DNA from: Antedon bifida
Lineage: Eukaryota; Echinodermata; Crinoidea; Comatulida; Antedonidae
Assembly: GCA_963402885.1 (NCBI GenBank)
Contig: OY727102.1
Span: 4,216,001 to 4,280,000, forward strand
Length of the DNA stretch: 64,000 nucleotides
Direction: 5' to 3'
The position numbers and the translations under genes are program-made. Below, piece after piece: positions 1-10,678 of this stretch. Below the pieces are notes generated by a model. That model saw nothing but the letters and a program-made list of their open reading frames with translations, did not search any database and had not been told where the DNA came from. How positions within the stretch are numbered: position 1 is the stretch's first letter; every line of letters begins with the position of its first letter.

Positions 1-66
1 GTTTGATTCGAACCTCGATCTCACGATCAGTAGTTGAACGTCCAACATATTGCGCTACACGCTCTT
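1..66 (-). repeat. tRNA-derived SINE head, cut by window edge
   Basis: Read on the minus strand this carries a pol III B-box-like GGTTCGAATC and, upstream, an A-box-like TAGCGCAATATGTTGG at tRNA-like spacing. No clean cloverleaf with a matched acceptor stem could be drawn, and it lies in a HERC1 intron, so a tRNA-derived SINE head fits better than a working tRNA. The element is cut at base 1. Confidence 0.45.
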
Positions 67-272
67 AGGTAAACAGTAAGTTCTCACTAATGCTAAGATA
101 TCAATACACATGGTAGAATAAACCTATGATAACTATACTCTGTTAGGCCTAGTTCATTGTAACATATCTTGTACTTGTTACAACATTATGGAACACTATA
201 AAACAAGACTAGGAGTCCTTTCTGTTGTATCTTGTCTGTCTATGCAGATTGTTGATTTTATTTTTTTTGTAG

Positions 273-3134
273 GATTTGTTGTGACTCACCTTGTCACCTC
301 TTGCGGTTCTGACGGACATTCCATGGCACTAACTGAAAGTGGAGAAGTGTTTAGTTGGGGTGACGGCGACTATGGCAAGCTAGGTCATGGTAATAGCGAC
401 CGTCAACGACGCCCAAGACAGATTGAATCGTTACAAGGCGAAGAAGTAGTACAGGTATTAAGTGAATAGTTTTTATCATAAGTAAGTAAGTTTGTAGCAT
501 ACCGTAAATCTTCTAATAGTAACCCACACTCTAAATAGTAACCGGCCCCTTCTAATTGTAACCCACCTTATAAGTCAATCTATAATAATAACAACCCACT
601 ACTGTAATAGTAACCCATGGGGGTTACTATTAGTGTCACAAAAACTATTGAGAAAATGACACTAACATAAACATTTTTGTTGCTTTTAACACGATGTATT
701 CCTTAAAATAGGCATTTTTCACAATGTGATAGTGTCGATGATCCTTATTTGTACGTACTCCAGCTTATTATGCCTCGATTATTGTTCCAGTTCAAAATAA
801 GGATATTTGAATACAACCCTTGTTCTGTTTTCAGCCACAAGTAGCGACCAGGACCACCATGTTCGCGGACTCTTTTCCTCATTACTTCCACTTTTATATA
901 GAAATTTGTTTATTTTATATTTTTCATTATGAACACTGGTCGTTTATGATGCAGCCGTATTTTGAAAATAAGGAGATAATGCATGTTGATCTTGGGAGTC
1001 GGGGAGGATTGGGTGTTTTTTTTTTTTTTTTAAATAAAGTTAGAGTTCAACCAAATTTGTTTTATTATTTTACTATGAGTTGCTGACCGGAAAAGTTGGG
1101 GGTGGGTTACTAATTTTCAGGTACCTAATTTAAGATTAGTAATAGTAACCCACTACTCTAATAGTACCACCCTAAAAACGATCAAAGAATAATAACCCAG
1201 GGTTACAATTAGATTAGATTTACGGTACTGACGTACATTGACTGTTACATGAACAGTTTTCTTATGAGGGATGTTTTATTGAGAATAATGATATTTGTAG
1301 TGTGTATGCAGATAGGTAGGTATCTCACTACCACCACCACTGTTGGTTTGTGTAATTTAATTTACCAGACACATTATATTGAATTATGTATATTGTAGAT
1401 ATTAATTCGCTAAATTAAAAGCAAATTTTATTGTATATTTATATAATAAAAACAGTTGCAAATATTTATCGTTTTGTTAGATGGCATGTGGATTTAAACA
1501 CTCTACTGTAGTAACAGCTGATGGTAAACTATTTACATTTGGAAATGGGGATTATGGAAGGTTAGGACATGGTAATACATCGAACAAGAAATTCCCAGAA
1601 AGAGTAACGGCACTTGAGCAGTATGCCATAGGACAGGTAAGAATGTTTTGAAGATTCCTGCTTTATGCATAATTATCAAACATTTCTAATCATCATAATC
1701 GAAGCATGTGAACCATACTTAACATTATTCTCTTTATATTATGTTTTTTAATCAACAAATGACATGATTGTTAGGTATCTTGCGGTCTAAACCACACAAT
1801 ATGTGTATCAGCAGACGGGAACACTGTTTGGGCTTTTGGAGATGGTGACTATGGCAAGTTAGGACTTGGTAACTGTACCGCTAAGTCAACTCCTCAGGTA
1901 CACTACAATATTAAGTATTATTGTTAATTGTTTATTCTCATAAAGAACACTGTAAATGTTATATGTAAAAAAATTATTGTAACCATTATATTGTATAAGA
2001 TTTATATGGGTTGTTTGTGATACCAGTTGTAAGCGTAGAGAATTGCCATTTTTCAATACATTGCTTTTTGGTTAATATTATGAATTTTAAATTGATTAAA
2101 TCATGCAGCCAATGAAAATGATGAATATTTCTTCTTTTTCAAGAAAATTGAAAGTTTCAACAATGTAGGAATAAAGAAGGTTTGTTGTGGAACACAGTTT
2201 TCAATGGTGCTTACTAAAGATGGAAGAGTTCTTACATTTGGACAAGGTTGGTTATTAGCATCTCAGTAACTTGTTTACTCCTTAACTTGTTTGTGTAATT
2301 ATTTAGCAAGCTTTTGATAGATATTCATAAACACTGTTTATTGTTGTGACAGCCTCATCAACTTTGAAACAAATTAAAACATTGTCAAAGATCTTTATAG
2401 ATATAATTCCAAGGTAAGGATTGTTACTTACCTACTTTTCGCATTACACTACTATTTTATTTATGTTTCATTTATCATTTAAATTATTTTATTTAGATCG
2501 TCTACTAGGTCTCCCTGACAGTAGAGCACGTCCTACTAACCGACCCCAGGCGGTGTCAGCTTTGGCTGGGTACTTTATAGAGGACATTGCTGTGGGTTCT
2601 GAACACTCTTTAGCCCTGACTAGTACTGGTGATGTGTGGGCATGGGGATCTAACTCAGAGGGCCAGTTAGGCCTAGGACACACTAATACAGTCCGAGAAC
2701 CAGTATTGGTAACTGTTTTACAGGGTAAAAATATCAAACAGGTAATATTGTTGTTTTGAGTTTGATATTATGTATATACATTTCTATTTGTTAAGCTCTG
2801 TCTACACTATCCAACTAGTTGAATAAAAAAGTGTGATGTGCCCAAATGTGGTATGACATCATCATGACCATCATTAAGGTGACCTAGTATGTGCTCTGTA
2901 ATTGAGAGGTCACAGGCTTGAATCAATCAATCAATAAATCCAATAATGCAAAAATAGTTCATAGTACTTTATTAATTGTAATATTAAAATATATTTTACT
3001 GTGGAATTTAAATTATTATTTTTACAAATTGTTTGTATTATTACAGATTTCGGCAGGGCGTAACCATTCTGCTGCTTGGACCTCTCCTGCTGTACCACAA
3101 CGTACACCAGGTAGTGCCACACAACTACAGCTAG
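273..3134 (+). CDS. HERC1: HERC1 exons encoding the C-terminal RCC1-like propeller
   Basis: Six exons encode a run of RCC1 blades. Each has an S/A/C-C-G or A-V-G start, an H-S/T pair, DG or TG turns, then [39 protein letters not shown] and [13 protein letters not shown]. About six blades are visible, as expected for a near-complete second RCC1-like domain. Some exon borders fall between blades. In the family the first propeller acts on ARF/Rab GTPases and the second binds clathrin and membranes; the function here is inherited from the family, not shown by the sequence. Confidence 0.93.
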
Positions 3135-6100
3135 GTACTCACTTCTTTACCATACATTATCCTCTTCTTTTCCAATAATGATATTATTATAACCAGCCTT
3201 GATCATCAGAATAAAGCTGGTGGACTTTTTATTAAAATTTAATTTTAAGGAAGCAAACTGTTCTTCCTAAGGAGGTCTAACCAATAATCGAAAGCTTTAG
3301 ACACTTAATTATACCATAATCATAAATTTATAATCATAAATTTCAGTTTGTCTAGAATATATATTAATATTTATATTCTTATTCTTCTTAGGTTACCCTG
3401 ATAGTATACCAGCTCGGTTTAATACATTGCGTGATTGCTCACCGTTGTCTGTCAGAGCTAGGCTTAGAATTTTACATCACTTCTCAGATCTTATGTATAC
3501 ATCTTGGAGGCTTCTACATCTCAACCCACAACAGGTGATCCATTGTTCTGTTTTATTATTAACACCCTATTCAGATGAGTCAATGAAGTATTAGTTGTTG
3601 TTACTTACTTACTCTCATTTATATATAAAAAAAGAAAAATGTATGTATTGTATTATATTTATGTGTGAAATAAAATCTGAAACTGAACTGAATTCAACTT
3701 TCATTGTGTTTATTATTATATAATCAATATTACAACTTTATTCTTTTATAGGTCAAATTGAAGACGTATAATATTGGTACAAACGGCCTACTAGATGGTC
3801 ATTTACGCCCATTGCTTGCCCCAAGGGTGTATACCTTGCCAATGGTAAGATCCATTGGTAGGACTATGGTGCAAGGAAAGAACTATGGACCCCAGATAAC
3901 AGTAAAGAGACTAGCCACACGGTAAGTGCAAACACCATGAAAAACCTCAGTATCTATTTTAAAAGTATTGTGTAGTTCTTGCTTTAATATTGCATTACTC
4001 ATTTTGTAAAAATTATCTTGATTTATATAGTAATTTAGTATTTCTATCTTTTTTTAAGTGGTCGTAAGTCTAAGCCAATCTTCACTCAGATAGCCAAACA
4101 GGTTGTCAAAATACGCCCAGCTGATCTCAGACTACCATCAAGAGCGTGGAAGGTCAAATTAATAGGGGAAGGGGCTGATGATGCTGGAGGTGTATTTGAT
4201 GATACCATTACTGAAATGTGTCAGGAGCTTGAGACTGGGATTGTACCTATTTTAATACCAACACCGAATTCCTCGTCAGATGCTGGACAGAATCGAGATA
4301 GGTTAGTTAAAATTTTAAAAAATAGTGAGCATGATCTTCATAGTTTACATGGTGGCTACTGTGTATTAGGTATAAACACAAAGGAAATAATTTAGAATAT
4401 ACAAAGAAAAATGTCTGCTGAAAATCTATGTGTGAACTCAATCCTTACAAAGTTGCTTTGTTATGTTTATTTAATGCAATAAAACAAACACAAGTTTGTG
4501 TTGAGTCATTTCAGTTCCTTTACATGTACAGACACAACAATTATTCCCAGAATATTGACACCCCTCAAAAAGAAATGAAAAAGTCCTGACGTTGTAGTGG
4601 ACCTTACTTTATATTTATGTTTACAGATTCCTTTTAAATCCTCTTCCTTGGTGTAAAGATTACCTTGAATTATTTAAATTCCTGGGAATTTTACTTGGAG
4701 TTGCCATCAGAACTAAGAAACCACTTGATCTCCACCTTGCACCCATCGTCTGGAAGCAGCTTGTTGGTATGCCTCTGGTACCTCAGGATCTTGAAGAGGT
4801 AAATATTAAGACAATTTATAATTCATATCTTAACTCTTAAGTGAGTTATGACTTACCCACTGTTACTGTATTGTGTTGGGCTCAAAACTCGTCAGTATCT
4901 TCTTACTTGGCTCCGTAACTATATACATATATATTTCACTAATATTATTTCTTCTATGTACATGTATAGGATATGCAAAGTTTCTTGTTAAGTTAACAAA
5001 CAATGTAGTATACGGTAATAGTAACAGTACGTCCTGCTCGCTCAACGGTCCGTAGTAGAGAGAGCCAGACAAAGAAAAAAGGTTTTCTAAGAATGCTGTA
5101 TGTAACACCTGCTAATTGATATGCAAATAGTACAATTGCCTCTACAACTCTTTGATACATAGATACATATTTTCTAAACTTTTGGATGTGTTAAATAACT
5201 AAATGTAACATTAACAGTACTATTTTTTTTTTAATAACAATGGAAATCATTCTGTGTATAATAGATTCCTTTAAAAAATGTATTTAACAACATTTCTTTT
5301 CCAGGTTGATGTATTCTTTATGCAAGCACTGAAAAACATTAAAGATATTGATAAAAGTGGCATATCTGAGGAGAACTTCCATGAGGTAAGAATATTCAAT
5401 TAATTTACAAGTTGATTCATTTTGTAATTTCTATCAGGAGGCTTCTACTGTAATAATTAATTCTCTGTATTTTCTTAGGTTATCCCATTGTATTGGTTTG
5501 AATGCCAAAGTTCGGATGGGCGGTTTGTTCCAGTCATAAGTGGAGGGCGTGGCATACCCCTAACATATGCAAACAGGAAAGAATATGTAGAGAGAGCACT
5601 AGCATACAGGCTTCATGAAGTTGATCGACAGGTAAACAACAAGAGTTCTTTACTTGTTTTGGTATTGTCTTTATCTCTTAAACCACATGATGAATAGTCA
5701 CTTTATACAATAAGTTATGTCAGAACACCAACAAATTCACTCACAAGAAACGAGTCTTTAAGAGATTATGTTATATGCTTTTTTAATGTAGATAAATGCA
5801 GTACGTGAAGGAATGTCATACATCATACCAGTTCCATTGTTATCGCTGCTGACACCAGTACAACTTGACTCAATGGTATGTGGCATGCCAGATATTGCCA
5901 TTCCTATGCTGAAAAGAGTGGTCAGGTAAAGTCAAATTTATTTATTATAAAACAGAGAAGGTTCCTAACAGTTAATATGATGGCCATTACAGTAGAGCTA
6001 TAAAAGTAGGTAATCCCATGAAATCACTAGGGTGCACATCATACAAAACTCTGTTTTGACGGCCCAATGTGTGTAAAAAGATTTACTAGTCGATGTGGAA

Positions 6101-6809
6101 GTGGTATTATATGCATCTCAAATACTTAATGCATTTAATCTTTTGTATTTTTTATTTTTGTATACCTAAATATTCTACTTTTCATTAATATTCCTTCATT
6201 TACATTAAACAAAGATATCGTGAATTAGACGAGAATCATCACCTCATCAAATGGTTGTGGAAAACATTAGAAGAATTTAGCAATGAAGAGCGTATTCTGT
6301 TCATGAGATTTGTATCTGGAAGGTCAAGACTACCAAGTAATATAGCAGATATATCACAGAGATTTCAAATCATGCGTGTCGATAGGGTAAGAATCTTGTT
6401 GACACATTGATCAGTATACAAATAAAGAATGTTTGAGTTGAATGGTGAGAATATTTTTAAAAGGCAGCGCTCCACCTTCTCAAAATGTTTACAAAAAGGT
6501 CGAACAAGCATGTAGATTCATTCATTTTGTCCGTTTAGTAGAACTATTACCAAATAGTGTAATTAAGCAGTCGAATGGCAAGCATACACTCAGGTGTTAA
6601 TTTATTTTCGTTGTGTTTTTCTTCAGGGTGCCGATGGTCTGCCAACAGCACAAACATGCTTCTTCCAACTACGTATTCCACCATATTCAAGCCAAGCCAT
6701 GATGGCAGAAAAGATGCGTTACGCCATCAATAACTGCAGATCAATTGACATGGACAATTATATGTTGTCAAGAAACACAGACTCGGGCCATTTGTCTGAA
6801 GATGACTAG
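273..6809 (+). CDS. HERC1: HERC1-type giant E3 ubiquitin ligase, C-terminal part (partial at 5' end)
   Basis: HECT-class E3 ligase: the family takes ubiquitin from an E2 onto a catalytic Cys and passes it to substrate; HERC1 is a very large cytosolic/Golgi-associated protein with two RCC1-like domains. Fifteen exons were placed: 273-454, 1481-1636, 1775-1897, 2144-2246, 2497-2741, 3047-3134, 3392-3534, 3752-3921, 4059-4301, 4627-4798, 5305-5385, 5479-5631, 5792-5925, 6215-6386 and 6627-6809. All have AG/GT borders and compatible phases, giving about 781 residues and ending LSEDD-stop. The order is about six RCC1 blades ([11 protein letters not shown]-type motifs), a linker, then HECT. The match to vertebrate HERC1, recalled from memory, is strong throughout, for example [16 protein letters not shown] near the end. 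The 5' part, promoter and N-terminal domains lie left of the window. Confidence 0.96.
500..1227. mobile_element. 728-bp non-autonomous DNA transposon with subterminal repeats
   Basis: This lies in a HERC1 intron. Terminal inverted repeats begin TACCGTAAATC at 500 and end GATTTACGGTA at 1227; the similarity extends inward through CTAATAGTAACCC and CTAATTGTAACCC. Both flanks are packed with copies of AATAGTAACCC (some inverted), while the middle (about 640-1090) is unique AT-rich DNA. No transposase is seen; the 88-codon open frame at 820-1086 shows no recognisable motif. No convincing target-site duplication was found. Confidence 0.65.
607..634. repeat. near-perfect palindrome of the TAATAGTAACCC motif
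   Basis: TAATAGTAACCCA is followed immediately by its inverted copy TGGGGGTTACTATTA. It lies inside the 500-1227 element and could form a hairpin. Confidence 0.7.
2792..2880. mobile_element. truncated MITE, TCTACACTATC family
   Basis: It starts TAAGCTCTGTCTACACTATC and continues CAACTAGTTGA, AAAAAGTGTGATGTGCCCAAA and ATGTGGTATGACATC. It matches the left halves of the copies at 41789 and 45590, but the right inverted repeat is missing. It lies in a HERC1 intron. Confidence 0.6.
3641..3692 (+). repeat. possible LINE 3' tail
   Basis: The stretch TGTGTGAAATAAAATCTGAA followed by a short CTGAA-type repeat resembles the 3' end of CR1-clade LINEs. It is a short remnant in a HERC1 intron with no coding part recognised. 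Confidence 0.25.
4059..6809 (+). CDS. HERC1: HERC1 exons encoding the HECT catalytic domain
   Basis: Seven exons from 4059 encode the HECT domain. The N-lobe begins around [19 protein letters not shown] and continues with [20 protein letters not shown]. The C-lobe contains [12 protein letters not shown] and the catalytic stretch [14 protein letters not shown]; the thioester Cys is codon 6657-6659 in the last exon. The reading frame is intact and no active-site residue is missing, so the ligase is predicted active. The stop at 6807-6809 leaves a short acidic tail (SEDD). Confidence 0.95.
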
Positions 6810-7810
6810 AGAGGTGATATCTCTGCTGACATAGATTTTGGCAATGTTAATGTATGCTAATAATTGCTTACATCAGGGGAGGGAGGTAAGTGAATCAGGT
6901 TTTCTCTAATGTGGTGTAATTTACATTTACAGTTATGTCTGAAAACCATCTGACTGTTTGTGTGCTGTAACTGAACATAGCCCATGTGTCTGCTGCTAAC
7001 ATGGTCACATAAAAAGGGACAGTATTTAGACTATAGACCTAGATGCAAATTACTCACAAAGTTGACATGGACAATTAAAAGATTTCAAAGAAAAAGATGA
7101 AGACAAATATTGACTTAGTGAGTAATGGGATAGCACAGAAGTTGTGGCATCAATCATTGCATTGGCAACTAACTGGGACGAGGATGTGTCTGACAAGATG
7201 TGTCATCACCAGTATGCTGTGTCATGCATCACAGAATCAGGGCATGCCTCAGGAGTTTATTAGAAAGAGAGAATGTGTTGGCAATTTGATGAAACCAAAC
7301 CAAAGCTATGATGTGTGTAACTATGGGCATAATTTTGCTCATACATTATTCATGGGACCAGATTTCTTCCACTTCTACGTCTGTGCACAACTGTGTTATC
7401 ACCTTCTACGTAAAACTGTAGCGTTCATGCCCTTCCTTTGCATCGATGATATGTACTATCATCTTTCATTTTAAAACATGTGTAATGGTGCGACTTGCTT
7501 TGAGAAAAAATTTGATAAATATTGGCTGACATATGTTTATTTTATATTTATGTAATATGAACATTTTTTAGATCAAACCAAACTATACTCCACTACTACT
7601 ATTTAATGAATATAGTAAATGCGTGTTTCCATTATTTTGAGTATATTTCAGACGTTAGGTTGTATGTTAACTAGAAATAATTGATCAAAAGTGTTGATTA
7701 AGTATTGTTACATAAAGGGTACTGTGGTGTTACTATGCCTGCTTCTGATTTAATAATTGTATTGCTGTCTATAGGAGAAATGGTATGAGTAAATGTAGAA
7801 TTGTCATGCT
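6810..7810. other. HERC1 3' untranslated region and flank
   Basis: Sequence downstream of the HERC1 stop. It has several AATAAA-like hexamers but none I would pick as the poly(A) site. A 125-codon open frame at 7097-7474 has no recognisable domain and is treated as non-coding. Confidence 0.5.
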
Positions 7811-7814
7811 GTCT

Positions 7815-7870
7815 ATTCAATTCAATTCAATTCAATTCAATTCAATTCAATTCAATTCAATTCAATTCAA
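7815..7870. repeat. (TTCAA)n microsatellite, 3' tail of a LINE
   Basis: About eleven pentamers of TTCAA. They are followed by AATTCTTTAATCATCCCACA, which recurs at 23237-23286 (opposite strand) and 23984-24023 next to shorter runs of the same pentamer. This marks it as the 3' tail of a minus-strand retroelement. Confidence 0.85.
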
Positions 7871-7992
7871 AATTCTTTAATCATCCCACACGGGGCAATT
7901 CAAATAAAAAGGTCTGGATTAAAATGATCTTACAAAATATACAAAATATCACAATACACAGTACAAAATAGAAAAAAAAAAAGAGTCAAGGT

Positions 7993-8358
7993 TCAAGAAT
8001 TTAAGAGTCGAATAGCCACTGGCAAAAACGAATTCCTTTTCCGGTTTGTTCTACATGCCGGGCATCGAAAGCGACGCCCATGAGGCATGAGCTCGAAATC
8101 ACTGAACAAGGCATGGTTAATATTTTTTAGAATAGCTCTACTTTTTTCTAGAGTTTGCATGTCACAGAAAGAAGATAAACTACGAAGTTGACAACCTATT
8201 AATTTAGAACTTAAGTTAACAATTCTTTGTAGTGAGTTTTTCTCTTTGACCCTAAGACTAAAAAACCAGCATATAAAGGAAAAAGTTAAAACGTTCTCAA
8301 TAAAGGAATTATAAAAAACCCTAAGAATTACTTTATCGACATTAAAATGGTTCAGCTT
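7993..8358 (-). pseudogene. LINE reverse transcriptase C-terminus (5'-truncated copy)
   Basis: On the minus strand 121 codons are open and end in TGA at 7993-7995. They read KLNHFNVDKVILRVFYNSF near the start, FSDFELMPHGRRFRCPACRT later, then NSFLPVAIRLLNS at the end. This is the typical tail of CR1/Rex1/L2-type LINE ORF2 proteins as I know them (FYxSFIExxLTFSFICW and RTNRxxNSFxPxAIRLLN). An in-frame TAG (8359-8361) sits just upstream, and the rest of the polymerase and the endonuclease are absent, so this is a dead 5'-truncated insertion. The 3' UTR and (TTCAA)n tail follow at 7815-7992. It lies between the HERC1 and ASH1L 3' ends. Confidence 0.85.
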
Positions 8359-8989
8359 CTAGGCATTTTATTCCATTGATTGTTATCGCATGTTATTCTA
8401 TGTCCAGTTTAAGAGCTGGCTGAGGCAACTAGTAGTTTGCCTGAAAACGAGAGCAGTATGTATGTATAAAAAGGGTGTGGCAACTAAAATGTTTAGTGAG
8501 TAATGCAAGTGCTAACAAAATATACATATATATTTCTACCAATTGGCTCGCCCTAGTTTTGTATTACTGTAAGTACCTGTGTATCCCTAAATAAGTAAAG
8601 TAAGTAGACTATTGTATGGCTTGTGTCTGCTACCAGAAAACTTGATATACTATTTATGCTATAAATGTGATCAATAACAAAACATACATCACCTTTGAAT
8701 ATGTTAAAACTGCCAAAAAAAAGTATTTTTATATTGTGAAATAAAAAAACGGTATTTGTCTGTTGGCTTTTTAGTGCATTTTGCAATGAAATGTTAATTC
8801 TGATGTAAAATAGCTTATATCTTTATTGTTAATATATAAAGTAGTTTATTTATACTGGCAATTGACCCAAAAGAAACTAGAAGACACAAGAATCTCTTCC
8901 AAAACTTACATTACTACAAGCTTCCCACTCTACAATATGCATAATAATATATGAAAGTTACTATATTTTATTTAAGTAAAGTTTTAAGG

Positions 8990-9182
8990 TGGGACTGTAG
9001 TATTTTTTAAGGTACAGTATTACTCTTAATAGTAGTGTTCCTTTTATAGGGGTGTTGCCTAAGTAAAGGTTGGCGGTAGTGGCCAAAAGGTTCCACTGTC
9101 CCTGCTTCCCTCCCTGTTCATTTCACAGGAACCTGTCCCCTTAATAGATGTTCGATGAAATAACCCAATTGGTTCTACTGTA
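8990..9182. mobile_element. MITE remnant ending GGTTCTACTGTA
   Basis: A degenerate left end (GGGACTGTAGTA) and a right end GGTTCTACTGTA enclose GTCCCCTTAATAG-type motifs. It is the same family as the copies at 19968, 22051, 27731 and 28224. Confidence 0.5.
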
Positions 9183-10400
9183 TTTTTATACCGAATGAAT
9201 ATGAAACATTCTTAATTGCCATTAATAGTACCATTATACATTTTGAATTTTTAAACTTGTTTAGTTTGATTCTGTTTTTTTTTAAAGAAAAAAAGGTGGT
9301 TTTCCTTAGTTTTAAAAGTCTTATACAGAAAAAAAAAAATTTTATTTAGAGGAAAATTTTGATGAAGAACATAGTTGTATAAAAACCGATATTTAATGAT
9401 TATTGTAATAATAAAACTTTAGAAACAAAACTAATTTTACTTTTCCAAAAATATATACTGTATAAATAAAATGTATCATTTAAAGAATCAATAAAAATTT
9501 GTTTAATATTGATATTTTTTAATGATTTTATTAAATTGACTATAAGGATGTTTATATTTGAGCCTTTGATGTGCAATTATTCTTTAATATCAAGTGAAGA
9601 ATGCATTTCTATGAAGGTGCAATTTGTTAATATAAATTATAACAAATGTTTTTTATTATTAATGAATACAATACAATGATTGTTTAGTTGTTAACATTCT
9701 GTCCCTACGAAATGGAGACAATTCTATCCTTTCTGCTTTATACCCTGCTTCCATTCATTAAGTTCCCTTGTTATTATTTAATGTCAATTATTTTTGTATT
9801 GGTGCAATTAGTGATATTTATTATTATATCAATGAGCATATTATTCAAATAAACAGTTTTTGTGCAAATGATTCATGTTTCATTTAATAGAGTAAAAACT
9901 GTAGTACTGTAGTTGTCATTAGCTCCACCAAGGATGTCGATCACGTGTGTTGTCTGTCTGTTGTTAGCGGGATTATTCAAAAAGTTATTTCAAGATCTCT
10001 ACCAAATTATTATCTGACAGCGAATTACAGTATTATAATATCGGTCTAGATTGACAGTCAAATGGGACTTGTAAATACCACAAATAATGTTTTGATTATT
10101 TGACAGTGAATACTGGCCTATGTTGACAGCAAGAACAAAGTCATTATTTATTGAACAAGATTTTACAGATTACATGCATCTATAATACTGTATTATATCA
10201 GAAAATTTTTTCATAGACTCTCTTCTCCCAGACATGCTTTGGGGTTTGTACTTTTAGCATGACCCGTCCTAGTTTACAAATTACCAAAAACGTCGGCCTC
10301 TAGAAATATAACTGTTGCTTACTTTAGCTTCTGAATGAGTAGTCCTCTTGGGACGTAGCTGGCTAAAGCAGCAGCGTGGAAAATGCATGCATGCATGTCA

Positions 10401-10495
10401 ATTATGATATAGTAACCAGTAATTAGGGAAATTTTTGAAAAATTTCCAAATTTCGACGATTTTATTTGTTGACATAACTGGTTACTGTATCATAA
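10401..10495. repeat. foldback repeat, TTATGATATAGTAACCAG termini
   Basis: TTATGATATAGTAACCAG at 10401 and CTGGTTACTGTATCATAA at 10478 are inverted copies with one mismatch, around an AT-rich core containing AAATTTTTGAAAAATTTCC. Confidence 0.65.
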
Positions 10496-10534
10496 ATTAC
10501 ACGCGCAGAATCATATGTGTTCTGCGCATTTCAA

Positions 10535-10678
10535 TTATGATATAATAACTAGCTAACTAACTTGAAAAATAGAAATGTCGAAATTTGACCATTTAAAAAA
10601 AAAAATCCCTGAACAGGGAAATTTTCGAAAAATGGCAAGATTTCGACCCTTTTATTTTTTTATATAACTGGTTACTAT
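10535..10678. repeat. second, diverged foldback repeat of the same family
   Basis: It starts TTATGATATAATAACTAG and ends CTGGTTACTAT. The core has GAAATTTTCGAAAAATGGCA, like the neighbour copy at 10401-10495. Confidence 0.5.

Noticed and set aside
820-1086. 88-codon frame inside the 500-1227 element as a possible transposase
   Set aside because: Too short, AT-rich, no catalytic motif, and it includes a homopolymer T-run.
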